From NCBI RefSeq assembly GCF_001949145.1, contig NW_019091359.1:2419748-2483747 (forward strand): DNA of 64,000 nt, written 5' to 3'. Below, piece by piece: positions 47,501 to 59,720 of this stretch. How positions within the stretch are numbered: position 1 is the first letter of the stretch; the number at the start of each line of letters is the position of its first letter. The position numbers were made by a program, and so were the translations under genes. The stretch is from Acanthaster planci (Eukaryota > Echinodermata > Asteroidea > Valvatida > Acanthasteridae). The notes beneath the pieces are model-generated. The model saw only the letters and a list, made by a program, of their open reading frames with translations. It did no database searches and was not told the DNA's origin.

Positions 47501-50500
47501 GTGATCACAGCTGTCTGCTTTTTTCTAAATCTGTTACAATAACAGGGAACGCCACAGAATGTAAACAGAGTGAACACAACCAACAGATCATCAGTGGTTG
47601 CTGCCAATCTGATTTTCACACACTATAGTGTCATTTGACCACCAGACTTAGAAGCCATTACTGCGGTGGCACAACGGACGGGTGGTACGCGAGCGTTACA
47701 TGCCTCGTTGACCAACAAGGTGTAATGATTTGCCAAATGCACGCACGCGTCAAGCTGAAGAATGTGCGTGTGAATGCGGCATCGAATCGGATTAGCCTAC
47801 AGCTAATGTTTCACCCACTCTAGCCACCATCCGTAAACAAAGAAGGGGGAAACCCACCTCTTATCTTCCACAATTCCAAAAGATGCTACAAGAAACAACA
47901 CTAAGTTTCCCTGTGGCCAGAGTCAGCCCTGAATACCGGGAGTATAACATCTCGTCAGGTGTTTCATCAAGACCCTTCACGTCAAACTTACAAACAGGAA
48001 ATGGAAACTGGCATGCCAAATACCGCTCTTTCACGATTCCCTCGCCACTTAATTACCTCATTATTTCTTGCGGCCTGCTCGTCCAGTGTATCACTTGGAA
48101 TGAAGGAAAAACACTGCTCACATATATTCTTGTTCTTCTTCAATATCACATACCACACACTGTTCATATTACAAGCAAGCAAACCTTATATACATTTGCA
48201 TATTCATTGGTATGAACTTGTAAGTTCAAAACTATGAAATTTAAAACAACTTCCTGTTCGCCTTCAAATTCTGGTTTTAACTTTAAACAAGTCAGAAACA
48301 AGATAATTTTTTTCTGTGGACATAATTACAGTGAGATAGCTCAATGCTGTTTTGCAATTTTATCTTTGAACTTCCTTTTTGAGAGCATCAGTAGAAACAA
48401 TGCATAGTGGCATTCTGGAGTGTCAAAGGTCAGAAGCTGTACTAGTTGCATGAATTATGCAAAATAGCCCATTGTTCGCTGTAACAAAAACAAAGTGAAT
48501 ATCTGTATCACTCTGTACATGTCGTTTTGGACTGCGACATGGTTCTCTGGGAACTGAAAGTTGCACTTCTGAGGAACTTGTTCAGAGTCAAATGAGGCTC
48601 TCAATGACAGACAGTGGCATACTTCCCTGAATTAAAAGCGCAAGTGGACAGTGATGCGTAGGCATGTGAATGAGGAGGGATGGGGGTATGGCATTGAACA
48701 CTTCCCCTCCTAAACTTCCACACACCCCTCTGACAAAAAGGCAGTACAGCTCCATGTAAACATACATGTTCTGTGACTGTAACACAATCAGTGTGGCTCT
48801 TCCCCAGAATAGCGGTTTCCCGATCTGTCCAAGCCCCGTCCCTCCCCCCCCCCAAAAAAGAACACTAGCCACAACACAACATTTTCAGGCAGGTGGACAG
48901 GTACATGTACAGTCGAACCTCGTTAATAACAGGTCCAAAGTCAGACTTCACAGATGACACATACCTTGTTTTAACAGGAACCTTGTACTATCGAGCATAA
49001 AAACAATAAAGAACAAAGAAATGGGATCTACATTTCCTTGCCACATTGTATAACCAGAATACTGTATTTACAGAACACATTGCTCTTGTGAACAGGTTGT
49101 CTGTACAGATATACTGGTACACATCTTAATTAACTTACCTTTACATAACTTTGGGGATTTTGGTTACTTTTCATTTCAAGATGTTCAGTGATTATTCCTA
49201 CCTTGTTGCAGAAATACTAATACCAGACAGATTAGCCTATGTGACTGAACTTTTCAAACATCGTTATTCTTCTTCCCCTACCTCCAAAATCCCCCTTGTG
49301 TATGTTGACGACATTGGGGGTTTAATGGCTTTGCTGCAAACCTGTGTGGCTGATTTTAGAGGATGTATTTTGTCAAAGGCTTGAGGAAAACCTTGTGCCG
49401 CCCGTACTCAGCCACAAGCTACTGGATAAACATACATGTACTAACAAGAACGCTGGAGGATTTTGAAGGACGGAGACTATCTGTACATGTATCCTAGGAA
49501 AAATGTGGAGGGAGTTGGATGTTAAATCTTTGTCAAGTTTGGATCAAATTCAACAATGCTTGCCCGAAATTTTATGTTGTTGCTGACTTGGGTCACATAC
49601 ATGTACATGTAGATATACCATAATCCATAACAGCTTTAGTGCAAGGGAATGGTTCCCGGCCCATCTATTATAGTTCCGATCTAGCAGCAGTAACCATATT
49701 GCATGTCGAATGTGATTTTTTCGCAACGACTCAAGGAATACTCAATTTCACTTTGTGATTCAACTTCCAAGTGAGAACCAAAAGATTTGGAAGGAAAAGA
49801 ACATTACACTGAACAAAAAGCAAAATGCACTTGATTTTGGAAGCGTTGACTGATGATTCTAATGATGCACAGTCATTTATCAGGCAGGCACCCAAAGGTA
49901 AGAGTGGGCATCAGGTGGGACCATTTTCATCAGTGACTGAAAATTAATACACCGAATGACCACTACACCAAACGTTCTGTGTGGACCCCATCAAATCTTT
50001 CAGGAATTGAAAAAAGTCACCATAATGATGCCTGTAGTATTCAGCACCCCACCAGTCACCCGCACCCAGGAGAAATTAAAATACAACCAATGTGCACCAA
50101 TTCTCGGTCTTTTTCCCCAACCCTTTTCGTCTTTCTGCAAATATCTGCGGGGAAGAAACATTTCTGTTCTGTTAGATAAGACAGGGTGAAATATCTCTCC
50201 AGTTCCTCAATGACTTTTTGGTTTGAGCTTAGTATCTTCTATCCTAACTCACTGACAAAAAATCCACTACACCAATCGTTTCTTTATCTGTCTGTATTTC
50301 GTGGACCAATGGACAAAGACAGAAACCCTTTAAGTACATGTACACGTAAGTCTCAGCCCAATTCCACTGTTCTAGCAAAAACATTTGGAAATTTCACAAT
50401 AGAATATCCACTGCCTGTCAATAATCAGAAGAAAATCAAGAGGAACATTCACTGTTAAATCTTGTTCATTTGCTGTAATACATGCAAAAAGGGGGGGGAG

Positions 50501-53500
50501 GCCATAGCTCCTTGGCCTATGATACAATCAAGACTACTGACTGGAAATGTATGCGACTGCATCAGAATCAACTGAGTAAACAAAACAGAACTGCACACTG
50601 CCCTATCTGCAGTGAAAAAAAAGGGTTCAGGTAAAAGGAATGGGCAATCACGCTCCGTTCTGTGCCATGTTCTATCCCAACTCGGTAACACTATCGTGCC
50701 GAATCGCTGTAACGCGATACTATAAAGTAATTCACTGGATTATTTTTGCTGGCTGCCTAATATTGTGCGGCTGTTTCGTGCACGGGACGTGTGTAGCAAA
50801 GTGTAATGTTTTGCATGCTCGCTACAAAACGAAACTGGAAACAGCCGTTGGCTGGCACAGGCAGTACTAATTCAGAAGATTAAAGTCTGCCAGTGAGCAA
50901 CATGGAAAAATTTAGCGTCAATTCAAGTATGGATTATTAAGAGGGTGAGTCACCCCCGAAATGACCTATAGATGTTTCCTGTTGTAAAGATAGCAAAGGA
51001 ATGATCCAATTGTCGGAGGGGAACAGCTTGTACCTTTGATTACACCATTAAAGACCCTCAGATTTACATGAAACTCCATGTACCCACTTTATTCATATAA
51101 ACTACAGAACATTTCATGAAGCTGCATCTCAGTTCTTAATGATCCTGCAACAAGGGGTCACTTCACCAAGCCAATGCAGCAATACCTCTTCAAATGTGCC
51201 ATTACAGTAAGGATTTCCCAAAACTCAATACATAAAAACAATCCGGGAAAACTGTAGATTTCGAGAAATTAACTGTAACTTACAGATACAAATTTTTATC
51301 AGAGTATGCATAGCTGTATCCATTTAAATTCTTCAACAAGGACCAATGTCACGCAGGAGTAAAAACACATGTATGAACAGTACCTGTGGTAATATAAGCA
51401 ACAGGTGCCAACTGCAAAACAATGCAACAGTCTCAAAATATCATGTTCAGTGTTTCTTTTACAACACGTACTACTGCCAGTAGATTTCGTGACAGCACTC
51501 TGAGAGGGACCCAACTCATTTAAGCATTACATGTATATCCACACGGCATTACAACAGACACAAGGTTACACACATTTGACACTGTGCACGGTGTAACTGC
51601 ATCATTCAACCATGAAGGAGAGAGTTTTTTTTAATTGGTGCTTGGGTCTGCCAACCTTTTGGATTCAGAACTGGAAAAAAGTTAATTTTTTTATTGAAAA
51701 GTCTCGGATCCGCCGAGCAACAATTTACCGATACTAGTCTAAAAACAATTTTGATTTTGCTCCCCCGTCCAACCCACGGCAAAGTCCCTGGTCCTCGGCT
51801 GCTAGTGCTGGTGTTAAGGGATACCACTTTTTTCAAGCATGCAACTTGGATTTTGATAAAAATGAGGAAATTCCATTCTTTACAAGACTTTGTACAGAGT
51901 TTTTCAATTTTCAATGGCAGGAGTGTGACCAGTGATGGAAATAAGAATACAAAATGATTAACCCTAACAGTCCCAAATCTTCCAATTTCAATATGATTTT
52001 ACGTACCCCCTTGGGGGTTGGGGTTAATAAGTTTGCTAATCATATTGTCAGTTGATAAGCACGATGATGAAATTGACTAGCAAAAAAAAAATTGGGCCTA
52101 ATTAAGTACCTTTATACCATGGTACACAGTTTTATTATCCACTGATGTGTACATCAAGGCTAAACAATGAAATAACACATAGGTATGGTATAGCATCATT
52201 GCTGACCATGGCTCTGGCCAAAAACTGGGTGGAGAGACAATTTTTAGCACAATCATGGGGAGAATAAACAAAAAACCTGCCGTCAGAGAGTCCCTACTCG
52301 TGATTTTTCTGGGTGCCATTTTAGCTCCTGAGATGTTCTACATTTGACCTAGAACGGTTGGTGACTTACACATAAGTCAAACATTTAACCAGAAAAGGGA
52401 AATGGGTATACATGTACATCACTGCAAATTACCGGTACTAATCAGCAGTCACTGTCAGAGTTGGTGCTTTCATTGAGATCGGATAAATGTTCTGCAGAAT
52501 TTCGAACAGCTTTGACTTTGGCCTCTTGCAAGCAACGTAACTCACAGTAAAGGACGATGTCTTCCAAATGACTCTCTTGTTTCAGCTGTGGCATATCTCT
52601 CAGCCACTTTTCAACGGTACATTTGGATGGTGCTTTCGGCATTTTTGTTGCACATTGATCACCACGAAAGGACAAAAGTTAACAAGTGCTTACATACATG
52701 TATATGCAGAGTTGGTATCTGCTTGGGATGTATATAGCAACATGTAGTTCATGGCACCACTTATTGCGCATTGAATGTACATGTAGGCACTTATACCGAA
52801 CTACATGTGCTATATAATACCACCAAATCAAAGCAACCTCGTTTCCCCCACAATCCATGGGCCTCGTGCTGGGCAAAACTAGGACAAGAAACTGGGGGCG
52901 AGTTTTGTCAAACATTTCGTTTTTGCTGTGAAGCTACTAGCGCTCCGCGTGGGGCCGGTTTCCGATCCGCGCCCCAAGCTTGCCGCGAGCCGGCAGGGGC
53001 GAGTTGTATGGCCTTGGTTATGCATGATTTTAAAAGAAATTTCCATTCGCAAAAATTGCAGTCCAGTTTCAAGTTTGTCTCGTTTTTTGCCCAAAATGTA
53101 TCACACTTTGCGATGCGAATCCAGCTACTCACAGGGCACTGCTTAATGACACGGAAGATATGGAACAGACGGGAGCAAGTGATCCCCTACAACGAAGGAC
53201 ATGTACTGTACATTCAGTACTTGGACAGCCTGAAATGACTCCAAAACTTTGAATGTTTCAGCAATTTAGTTCACAGAACTAGATCTCCCTTTATGAGTAG
53301 GTATTTTCCGTTTTCATGTGTCTATTTGGAGGTCTCGCTGCACGTACAGGTATTTACAGAGGTCTAGTGAAGCATATTTTTCTGTTGGACCATCATCGGA
53401 CTCATGCGGCGATGGCCAGTCAGCGTAGGCACTAAATTCAGACCAGTGTACGGATGTGCCTTTACAAAACTCTGAAACAAAAAGTTGAAACTTAGGAGCA

Positions 53501-56500
53501 CTATAATAGAAACCATTTCATATGTTATATCGTGTCTGGGTCTTAATATTTTGAATGTTTCATCTGAAAACGTTCAATAAACAGGAGTGCAGTAAGCAAA
53601 GTTAAATGTAAACAATTAATGAGAGAACAGCCAGAGAATTGACAACAGAGATTTAAATCTGGAAAAGCATTAAATCTAGCAGTGCTGTAACAGGAATCTA
53701 CTGTAGCCCTATAAAGAATATGCTGGTTTTTATCTATTTAAAATAAAGATTTTGTGGCAGATTCCCCGATGTTTTGAACAAGATTCTTCAACCAACAAAT
53801 AAGACCTGAAAACAAATATTGAATTAAAGGCGTTTTTTGACACATTTTGTCATAGCTTTGGGGCAAGCAATAGCCTGATCTCAGGTGTCCAAGCTGGTTT
53901 TCCCATCATATGCTTTTACCCTGAATAACCTTGCCTCATTGAAAGACTGAACTAACCTATTCTATTTTGCTGTCAACTAGGCCTATTCTGCATTGAAACA
54001 AAAATCACAGGCCCCCAGCAGATCACAATTCAACAGTTTATCAGTAGATGAGCTTTTTATTTGGGAAAAAAAGCAGAAACCAACTGGTCGCTTGAAGTAC
54101 ATGTAACTAAAATGAGGCACACTTGGGATAATGGACAACATTTGTTATGACCCCTTAATGACCTTGACATTTGATTTAGGTTGCAATCAGAATATAAATA
54201 ATTACTGTGCAGACAGGTCAGCCACCACTGAGGTCAAAGGGTATGTTCAGACATGGCCAAAGTTAATATGAATTCATTTGCCCTTGGACTAATAATCCAA
54301 AATATGCTGATGTCCAGACCAGAAAGTTACGTGGGCACTGCCCCATGTGCCACCAGGGAAAGTGGTTCAAGTTACCCCAGTGACCTACTGCAATGGTCAA
54401 CTGCACCACTAGACCTTCATAGTCCAGCCTAGCCCATCACAGCCATGCCATTTACTTGGTATGCATGCTTTACGACATGTAGGGGGATGGTCCACGCTGT
54501 CCCCTCCCCTTCCTCCCTGATCTACCGTTGCAGGTATGGCTAGTCCCACTGCATGAAAGCCCTGCAGATTTACTGTATGCAATAGGTCAGTGGGAATAAG
54601 CTACCACAGGATTGGAAGTCAGGTTCGCTGCATTGTAACATTGCTTTATTGTTCATCGCTGTGGGGGAAGATTATTATCATTACGTTATGGTAATGGTAA
54701 TTCATTGATTTGTGTGAGTTTACGTTGCCCCACCCTGGTGGGGCAACTTCTACATGTGTAACATGAAACTCGGCCAAAATTTTTAAATCTTCATGAAAAT
54801 GCAGTCTACAGTATTGCAATAAGCTGCTGGGAAGGGCAGCTGTACCGACATACACCTGCCCAAAGCCTAGGGGAGGAGACAAAATTGTCATGAAGGCTAC
54901 TGCAAAGTCAGTCATACATTTAAATCCTATCTCAACCATGCCTTATCAAGTCACACGGAAGACAATGATTAAATCCTAACAATCCTGAACCAGCCTAAAT
55001 TCCAACACTAGGGTTTGCTGAAATCTGTGAGAACGAGTACGAAACTTAACACACTGTGTTTTACATGGGATTAGGCCTACCACCTGGCCACCAATAAACA
55101 TAGTCCAACTGTTTATATGCACAGTTTAGGGCATGTTGTTTACAACAACTGTGCCCAAGAATGAAGACTTCAGGAATTAAAGCTTCAGGTGTCATAACTT
55201 TGGTTCCCATTGAATTTCTTGCTGTTATCTCATTCATGCACTGTCAGAAAATTTATCCCTTGGTGTCATGCATGGTCATCCACGTGATGAATCCTTTAAT
55301 TGAAGTCTCAATGCACTCATTTTTTTTAAACAATTCTGATAAAATCTAGCCTGACAGTTCTCGGTTGACAGAGGCTAAGAAGTTTTCTATTAAAGCAACT
55401 AAAATGGCAAACCTTACTTAACCCTAACCCTCCCAAATCCTCCAAACTCCTTTTCTGTAAAGTGGAGGAATTTGGAGGATGCAGGGTGTACGGCAAAATT
55501 GCATGGCTGATTTTGAAGGATGCCATACGTGAAGGTCGTGGATTAGATCTTCTGTTATTGTGCTTAGTCTTACAGCCCCGACATTTCTTTTGAATCAAAT
55601 GCACAGCTCAAGAGTGCCATTCACACTGCCTCAATATGACAGGAATTGACGGAGGATTTTGAAGGATTTGGACAGTTAGGCACACCTCCAAATGACATTT
55701 TCAATAAATTTTGGAGAATTTGGGCTGAATGCAATTTTTTCATGTTGAAAATTCGGAGGATTTCAGAGGATTCAGGATGGTTCCTAGTAAAAAGGCCGAG
55801 GGGGTTAAACTTTGCAATGGCTGCATCTTTCATAATCATACATGATGTATGGAACCAACACTGTACATGTACCCTGGTAAATTTGTGAATGCTTTGAAGA
55901 CTAGCTAGTACGGTAATGATTTAAAGCTGGGATATTCACAAACTCTTTTAGCAGGGAGAGGGGACAAGGGTTGGCTCAAGTCTCATGACAAAGCTGGTTC
56001 ACTGGACTAACAAAACTCCTACAAAACTACCACATCACAATTCCACACAAATCACCCATGACCATGTCAACCCAGCCTAATACATCAAACTATGTAAAAG
56101 GGACATTAATGCTTGGGAATATGGTTTCTTATAGGGACTTTATTTTGTAATTCTCCATGATTCTTACGAAGAATCAGAGATTTACTGAACCAATAGTCCT
56201 AGAACACAGCATCCATTTCCTCAGCTCTGTCATACATAACTCCTGTAGTAATTTGAAAGTTTACTGTGCATCTACCCCCAGATGAGGGCAATTGTCAAGT
56301 CTAAAAAAGGGGGGAGGGCATTTTTTTTTTCAATTATTGACTGCTGTGACTGGGGTTCACCCCAAATGTTTTCAAACCAGGGAACTGTAACAGGTACCCT
56401 CAATGGCAGTGAAGCACAACAAACACAGACAAACCCCCTCTGACAATAACAATACTCAGCAGCCAACAACGCACTCATGCCGATTTGTGTTTATTACACA

Positions 56501-59484
56501 AAAGGAAACAAAAAATGGGACCTGAATAGAGCCCTGTGTCCCTTCAGCTGGTTAGACTTTGAGCAAGACTGTGGTCATGACCCCGGTGACATTCAGAACA
56601 AAGACTTCACAGTGCCTCAGCCTGCCAGTTATGTTTGACCCCCCCTATATATTCATTCACTGGTTCACTGTGGCCCTGTTTGCGATTGCCACACATTAAA
56701 TCTGCCTAATGTGTAGTCCTTATCACCCAGTATCCAGGTTTGCTGGGTGCTGAAGATTCAAAGAATTTTCAGAAACTCCATCTAAATGATAACTTCTGTA
56801 TCACAGAATCCAACTAGATGACTGGAATACATAGCACAATAAACAAAAAATTGTGCATCGTCAATTTATTTTCTGAGTGCAAGACCAGTTTGATCTGTGT
56901 TGGAGGTATAAATTTTGAGAATGTTTTTACAATCTGTATCTGGCATGTTTTAGTGTTTTGGTCAGCCAAAGAAAGATTCATCAATTTCAAGTCCTGATGG
57001 GCAACCTGTCATTTGGCCGAAAACCTTGTTCGCACTCTTACAATTTACCAACCCAGAATGCCATTTATCATATATTCTAGATTTTCTAACTCTATTGAAA
57101 CATTGTAAAATAACCTGAACAACGTATGACACTGGGTCAAATGTGACGACTGAAATAAAAAGATTTTAATACTTCGCGATCCCAAGTGAAAAAAAATCCT
57201 GCAAATGATACAGGATTTGAAAATACATTGAGTTTTCAATCAAAAATTGTGGCTGGTGAAAAGTCTTGAATAATGAAAACATTCCCTTTTAGTCACTATT
57301 ACAGTTTGTAATCAACTTGTGCATCATACACATAGTAAATTGTACTGTGTGAAATTTAGTGACAGAGAGGACCACAATTCTTTCAATTAGAGTTAGGGTG
57401 GGAAGTTACATGTAATTTGCTAAAAGGTTTGGAAAACTTTCCCTTACCATTTAAATATCTAAACATTTAGCTAACACTTGACAGAGGCTGCCAATGCCTA
57501 CTTTGGTGATTTCATATAATTATTTAGTTAAACAATCCACATGCACACAAAAAGTACATGGATGCGTTTTGCAAATCAGATTACAGTCATCAGTTGCAAT
57601 AAAAGTGAATGCTAGACTGAGTCAATCAAAACTTTGTTTTGTTTGAACGTAGAAACGTCCAGTCCTTAGAGAGAAAACACTTAAAAGTTGCATTTCTGAC
57701 CACACATACATGTTCATGTATGAGTTTATCCGTTAACTGAAAACTTCTGGATTCTTCTATTTCCTTATCGGATCATAAATCTTCAATTCTTTGATATGTT
57801 TTCAAGCGTTTCAGTTCAAAAGACAAACGCGTTGGTCATGCATACATGTACAAGTGCAATTTTTTTTTTTACAGAACATGTGATCAACAGCAACTTCTCT
57901 TGTTTCCTCTGGATGCTATATATACTTTATGCTTGAACATTTACTCATGTATGGGCCATCAAACGTATGCAAAATGTTTGGGCTGTAACTTCTCCAGCCC
58001 CGTAAATCTTCAAAACCTTCGGCCAGATTTTAAAGGGTTTGGGCAGGCCAATGAAATAATTCAAAACTTCTGCACAACCATCCAGTGAGGACTTCATACC
58101 AACTTGGTAGGCTAACGCACTGCCCTGCTTTAAATCCAGTTCACATTTGCACAAATGCAAACATCGTGCAAATTTGTGACATCGGCGGAATTTTCATTAA
58201 AAAAAGTACAGCAAATTTGAAGAATTTGTGGCATCAAATTCATGTTTAAAATCGATTAAAATAAAAATCCCAAAATGTAATCAAACAAAATATTTAAACT
58301 TGTACAAGCATCCAGATTCTTACTTTGCAAGTTTACACAAGAAATATTTTCCTATAACATTTCAATGTAAAATTACACTAAACAGGCTGCATTTTACGAG
58401 CAGAGCTCAGGAGCATCTACAGCAATATGTTAATTAACAATAAAACGTGTAGCAGCGAGGTGTCTGTTTAACTAGCTAAATGCACACGCACAGCCTCTAA
58501 ATCAAAGTTCAATTAATGTATAATTTCTTTCGAAAGTGCTATGAAAATAACCACAAACAATTTCACTGAACTTGCAGGGTATCCGGTACAGGAGAACAAA
58601 TTATGAAATTTACAGTATCAACCGGCCATGAAAAAATTTCGAAAACAAATTTTTTCTCTTTTTCCCAAAACGCATACGACTTAAAAAATTACTATGTGCA
58701 CAATTGTACACATAAAAATGATCAATAATTAATGAATTGCAAAATTTAAGTACATTTCCCCCAATAAGCAATGATGCACACAAATGGTCGAAAGACTGAA
58801 AAAACACGAGCCAAAAATTACTTCAAGAATATTGTCTTCAATAGACTGATAAATATTCCTTCAATCCTCATCGCATTTTTAAAACAAAAGACATTTCTCT
58901 TCAATTAACCTATTTTGAAATGACGTTTTTATTTCAATCTCTGCAGCACAAAACTCGATCGGCCCATAGCATTGTGCTTGTTAAAAAAAAAAGGCACTAG
59001 CCCTTTGTACATATACATATAGCGGAAAGGGACCACGCTGATTGGTCAATGGGCAGCTGTCATGAGTCATATAGCGTTGTGTGTAGTGTCTATGGCGTTT
59101 TCGCATCAGGCATGGCGCCCTGTGCTCAAACAAAGGAACACAAAGAAAGCCTATTTCTCTTCTTATTTTGAGCGATCTAATGTTGTTCTTTATCCTCGGA
59201 ACTCTTCCCACGTGTTTCCCTATCGTTACCGCAATCCCACCGAGGCCCCGAAGAAGTGCCTGGGACGCTCCTTGGCGGTGGGAAAGGGTGGCAAAAGGCC
59301 GAGGAAATGCCGGAGTTTCGGCAGGATCGAGACAGAACTCATGGCGGTGACGCGCGGCGCAAGGAAAAACATCCAGCCCCTTCGCCATATCCCCGATTCT
59401 CCGCACGCTCCAAGCTACCTCGCCGAAAAAACTGAAATCACAAAGGAATAAACAACCCCAAAAACATCGCTGCAACTTACCCAT
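38581..59484 (-). CDS. Tandem HMG-box DNA-binding protein with AT-hook, Gln-rich region and acidic tail
   Basis: Exons on the minus strand: 59484-59481 (ATG G), 41851-41661, 40915-40805, 39658-39413 and 38949-38581 (stop TAA). All phases agree, giving 306 residues. Order of parts: AT-hook-like KRGRKPK (16-22) in a Lys/Arg-rich segment; HMG box A (39-102, IKKPKTGYFYYLEAF then KWTAMSEAERKPYVDLA); HMG box B (about 114-184, PKKPATAYFLFLEDF then EEWNKLTDQQKKPYQDQ); a Gln/His-rich tract (about 205-275); and a C-terminal run of 21 mostly Asp/Glu residues. Tandem boxes plus acidic tail recall HMGB-type chromatin proteins that bend DNA, but the Gln-rich insert and AT-hook differ, and I cannot name an orthologue. 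The first exon is supported by a good start context (caggATGG), a strong donor (gtaagt) and matching phase; the 17.6-kb join is inference. A candidate cassette exon lies at 53358-53471. Confidence 0.85.
40222..40698. mobile_element. piggyBac-like TTAA MITE, copy 1
   Basis: Flanked by TTAA at 40218-40221 and 40699-40702. Left end begins CCCCAACCCTCC and right end reads GGGGTTAGGA. The interior contains repeated ggaggatt and gaaggatt words and is related along its length to the copy at 55422. No transposase is present. It lies in the intron between the two HMG box exons. Confidence 0.7.
41294..41344. mobile_element. piggyBac-like TTAA MITE, miniature copy 2
   Basis: A 51-bp, almost perfect hairpin: CCCTAACACTCCTCAGTCCT on the left matches the reverse complement of the right end (…GGATTGAGGAGTGTTAGGG). 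It is flanked on both sides by TTAA (41290-41293, 41345-41348). Confidence 0.85.
42190..42580. repeat. Cluster of palindromes (possible foldback element)
   Basis: Contains a perfect 20-bp palindrome (accactagttaactagtggt, 42511-42530), a hairpin gaccagcc...ggctggtc near 42278-42299, and ccaaagt-ca-actttgg near 42547-42562. The segments around aggaccac and agttaac at both ends are loosely related in inverted orientation. It lies in the first intron of the HMG gene. Confidence 0.5.
44731..44800. repeat. 10-bp tandem repeat forming an E-box array
   Basis: Seven copies of aaacagctga, the first with tagctg, the other six each containing the palindromic E-box CAGCTG, spaced exactly 10 bp apart. 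It lies in the first intron of the HMG gene. Confidence 0.95.
45038..45113. repeat. Perfect 38-bp tandem duplication
   Basis: Two copies of a 38-bp unit starting attgtacatgtccatgttaa. Identity of the copies indicates a recent duplication. Confidence 0.95.
47183..47196 (-). promoter_or_regulatory. CTCF-type motif
   Basis: On the minus strand the sequence is CCACTAGGTGGCGC, matching all 14 positions of the bilaterian CTCF consensus CCASYAGRKGGCRS. It lies inside the first intron of the HMG gene. A motif match alone does not prove occupancy. Confidence 0.5.
51962..52023. mobile_element. piggyBac-like TTAA MITE, copy 3
   Basis: Flanked by TTAA at 51958-51961 and 52024-52027; begins CCCTAACAGTCCC and ends GGGGGTTGGGG. 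It is short and internally deleted relative to copies 1 and 4. Confidence 0.65.
52442..52642 (-). CDS. Small unrecognised ORF, 66 codons
   Basis: ATG at 52642 in a favourable context (A at -3) opens MPKAPSKCTVEKWLRDMP and continues through a Leu/Glu/Cys-rich segment (HLEDIVLYCELRCLQEAK) to an acidic Ser end (STNSDSDC) before TGA. Composition looks protein-like rather than random, but I know no family and see no clear acceptor just upstream. It lies antisense-free inside the long first intron of the HMG gene, on the same strand. It may be a nested small gene, a retained exon, or chance. Confidence 0.3.
   Translation of the reverse strand: MPKAPSKCTVEKWLRDMPQLKQESHLEDIVLYCELRCLQEAKVKAVRNSAEHLSDLNESTNSDSDC
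52929..53012. other. Local GC-rich patch
   Basis: About 80 bp with dense CpG (for example gcgctccgcgtggggccggt) in an otherwise AT-rich intron. The plus-strand frame through it is open from 52771 to 53238 but shows no domain. It may be an inserted repeat fragment. Confidence 0.35.
53358..53471 (-). CDS. Candidate cassette exon of the HMG-box gene (or a terminal exon)
   Basis: A strong acceptor (pyrimidine tract then tttcag) precedes a minus-strand open frame beginning two bases into a codon: FCKGTSVHWSEFSAYADWPS, then HESDDGPTEKYASLDL. A donor-like site (T|gtaaat at 53357) closes a 114-nt exon that is phase 1 at both ends. It therefore fits between the ATG-G exon (59481) and the AT-hook exon (41851) without shifting frame, and would add 38 acidic residues. 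If the donor is not used, the frame ends at TGA (53314), giving a 54-residue product from the same start codon. Expression evidence is needed to choose. Confidence 0.45.
55422..55804. mobile_element. piggyBac-like TTAA MITE, copy 4
   Basis: Flanked by TTAA at 55418-55421 and 55805-55808. Begins CCCTAACCCTCCCAAATCC and ends GGCCGAGGGGG. The interior shares long blocks with copy 1 (gcatggctgatt, gaaggatgccat, cactgcctcaa, atgacaggaatt), so they are members of one family. No transposase. Confidence 0.75.
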
Positions 59485-59720
59485 CCTGACTGTTTCGAGC
59501 TGCAAACGCCACAGAGAGAAACAGGAAAATAAGTGAGCTCCGTCTTACAGGTGAACCGGCTTTTGTCCAGCTTTGCTGCCGATCAAAAACGGGTTGTTTT
59601 CGCTGAAGGTAGAAGACGAAGCACAGGGCCGAACGCGATATCGGGCAACAAAACATTCCGCTGGACCTGTCACTGGTGATAGGGATATTGCACAGCGCCC
59701 TCTATGGCTCTATGATTTAA
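59485..59720 (-). promoter_or_regulatory. Probable promoter and 5' UTR of the HMG-box gene
   Basis: CpG content rises around 59200-59660 relative to the surroundings, as expected near a housekeeping-type start. A canonical acceptor (tttgcag) sits 15 bases before the ATG, so the start codon could lie in a tiny 19-nt internal exon with a separate upstream leader exon. A CTCF-like half motif (tagagggcgc on the minus strand) lies near 59694-59703. No TATA box was identified. Confidence 0.4.

Larger units (their letters stand above)
41852..59474 (-). other. Long first intron of the HMG-box gene
   Basis: About 17.6 kb between the start-codon exon and the AT-hook exon. Apart from the repeats, MITEs, motif sites and candidate exons listed separately, I see only scattered short frames without domains. 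Frequent tacatgta words are probably background composition. A plus-strand segment 42809-42857, bounded by ttgcag and gtaata and reading FPDDIPDIDDISMM, resembles a tiny exon but has no partner exons on that strand. Confidence 0.5.

Noticed and set aside
52771-53238. Plus-strand frame of 155 codons
   Set aside because: Openness is explained by a GC-rich patch; composition changes abruptly along it and no domain is visible.
59062-59451. Plus-strand frame of 129 codons in the CpG-rich area
   Set aside because: No domain, no splice partners, and located in the first intron next to the HMG promoter; CpG-rich DNA often lacks stops by chance.
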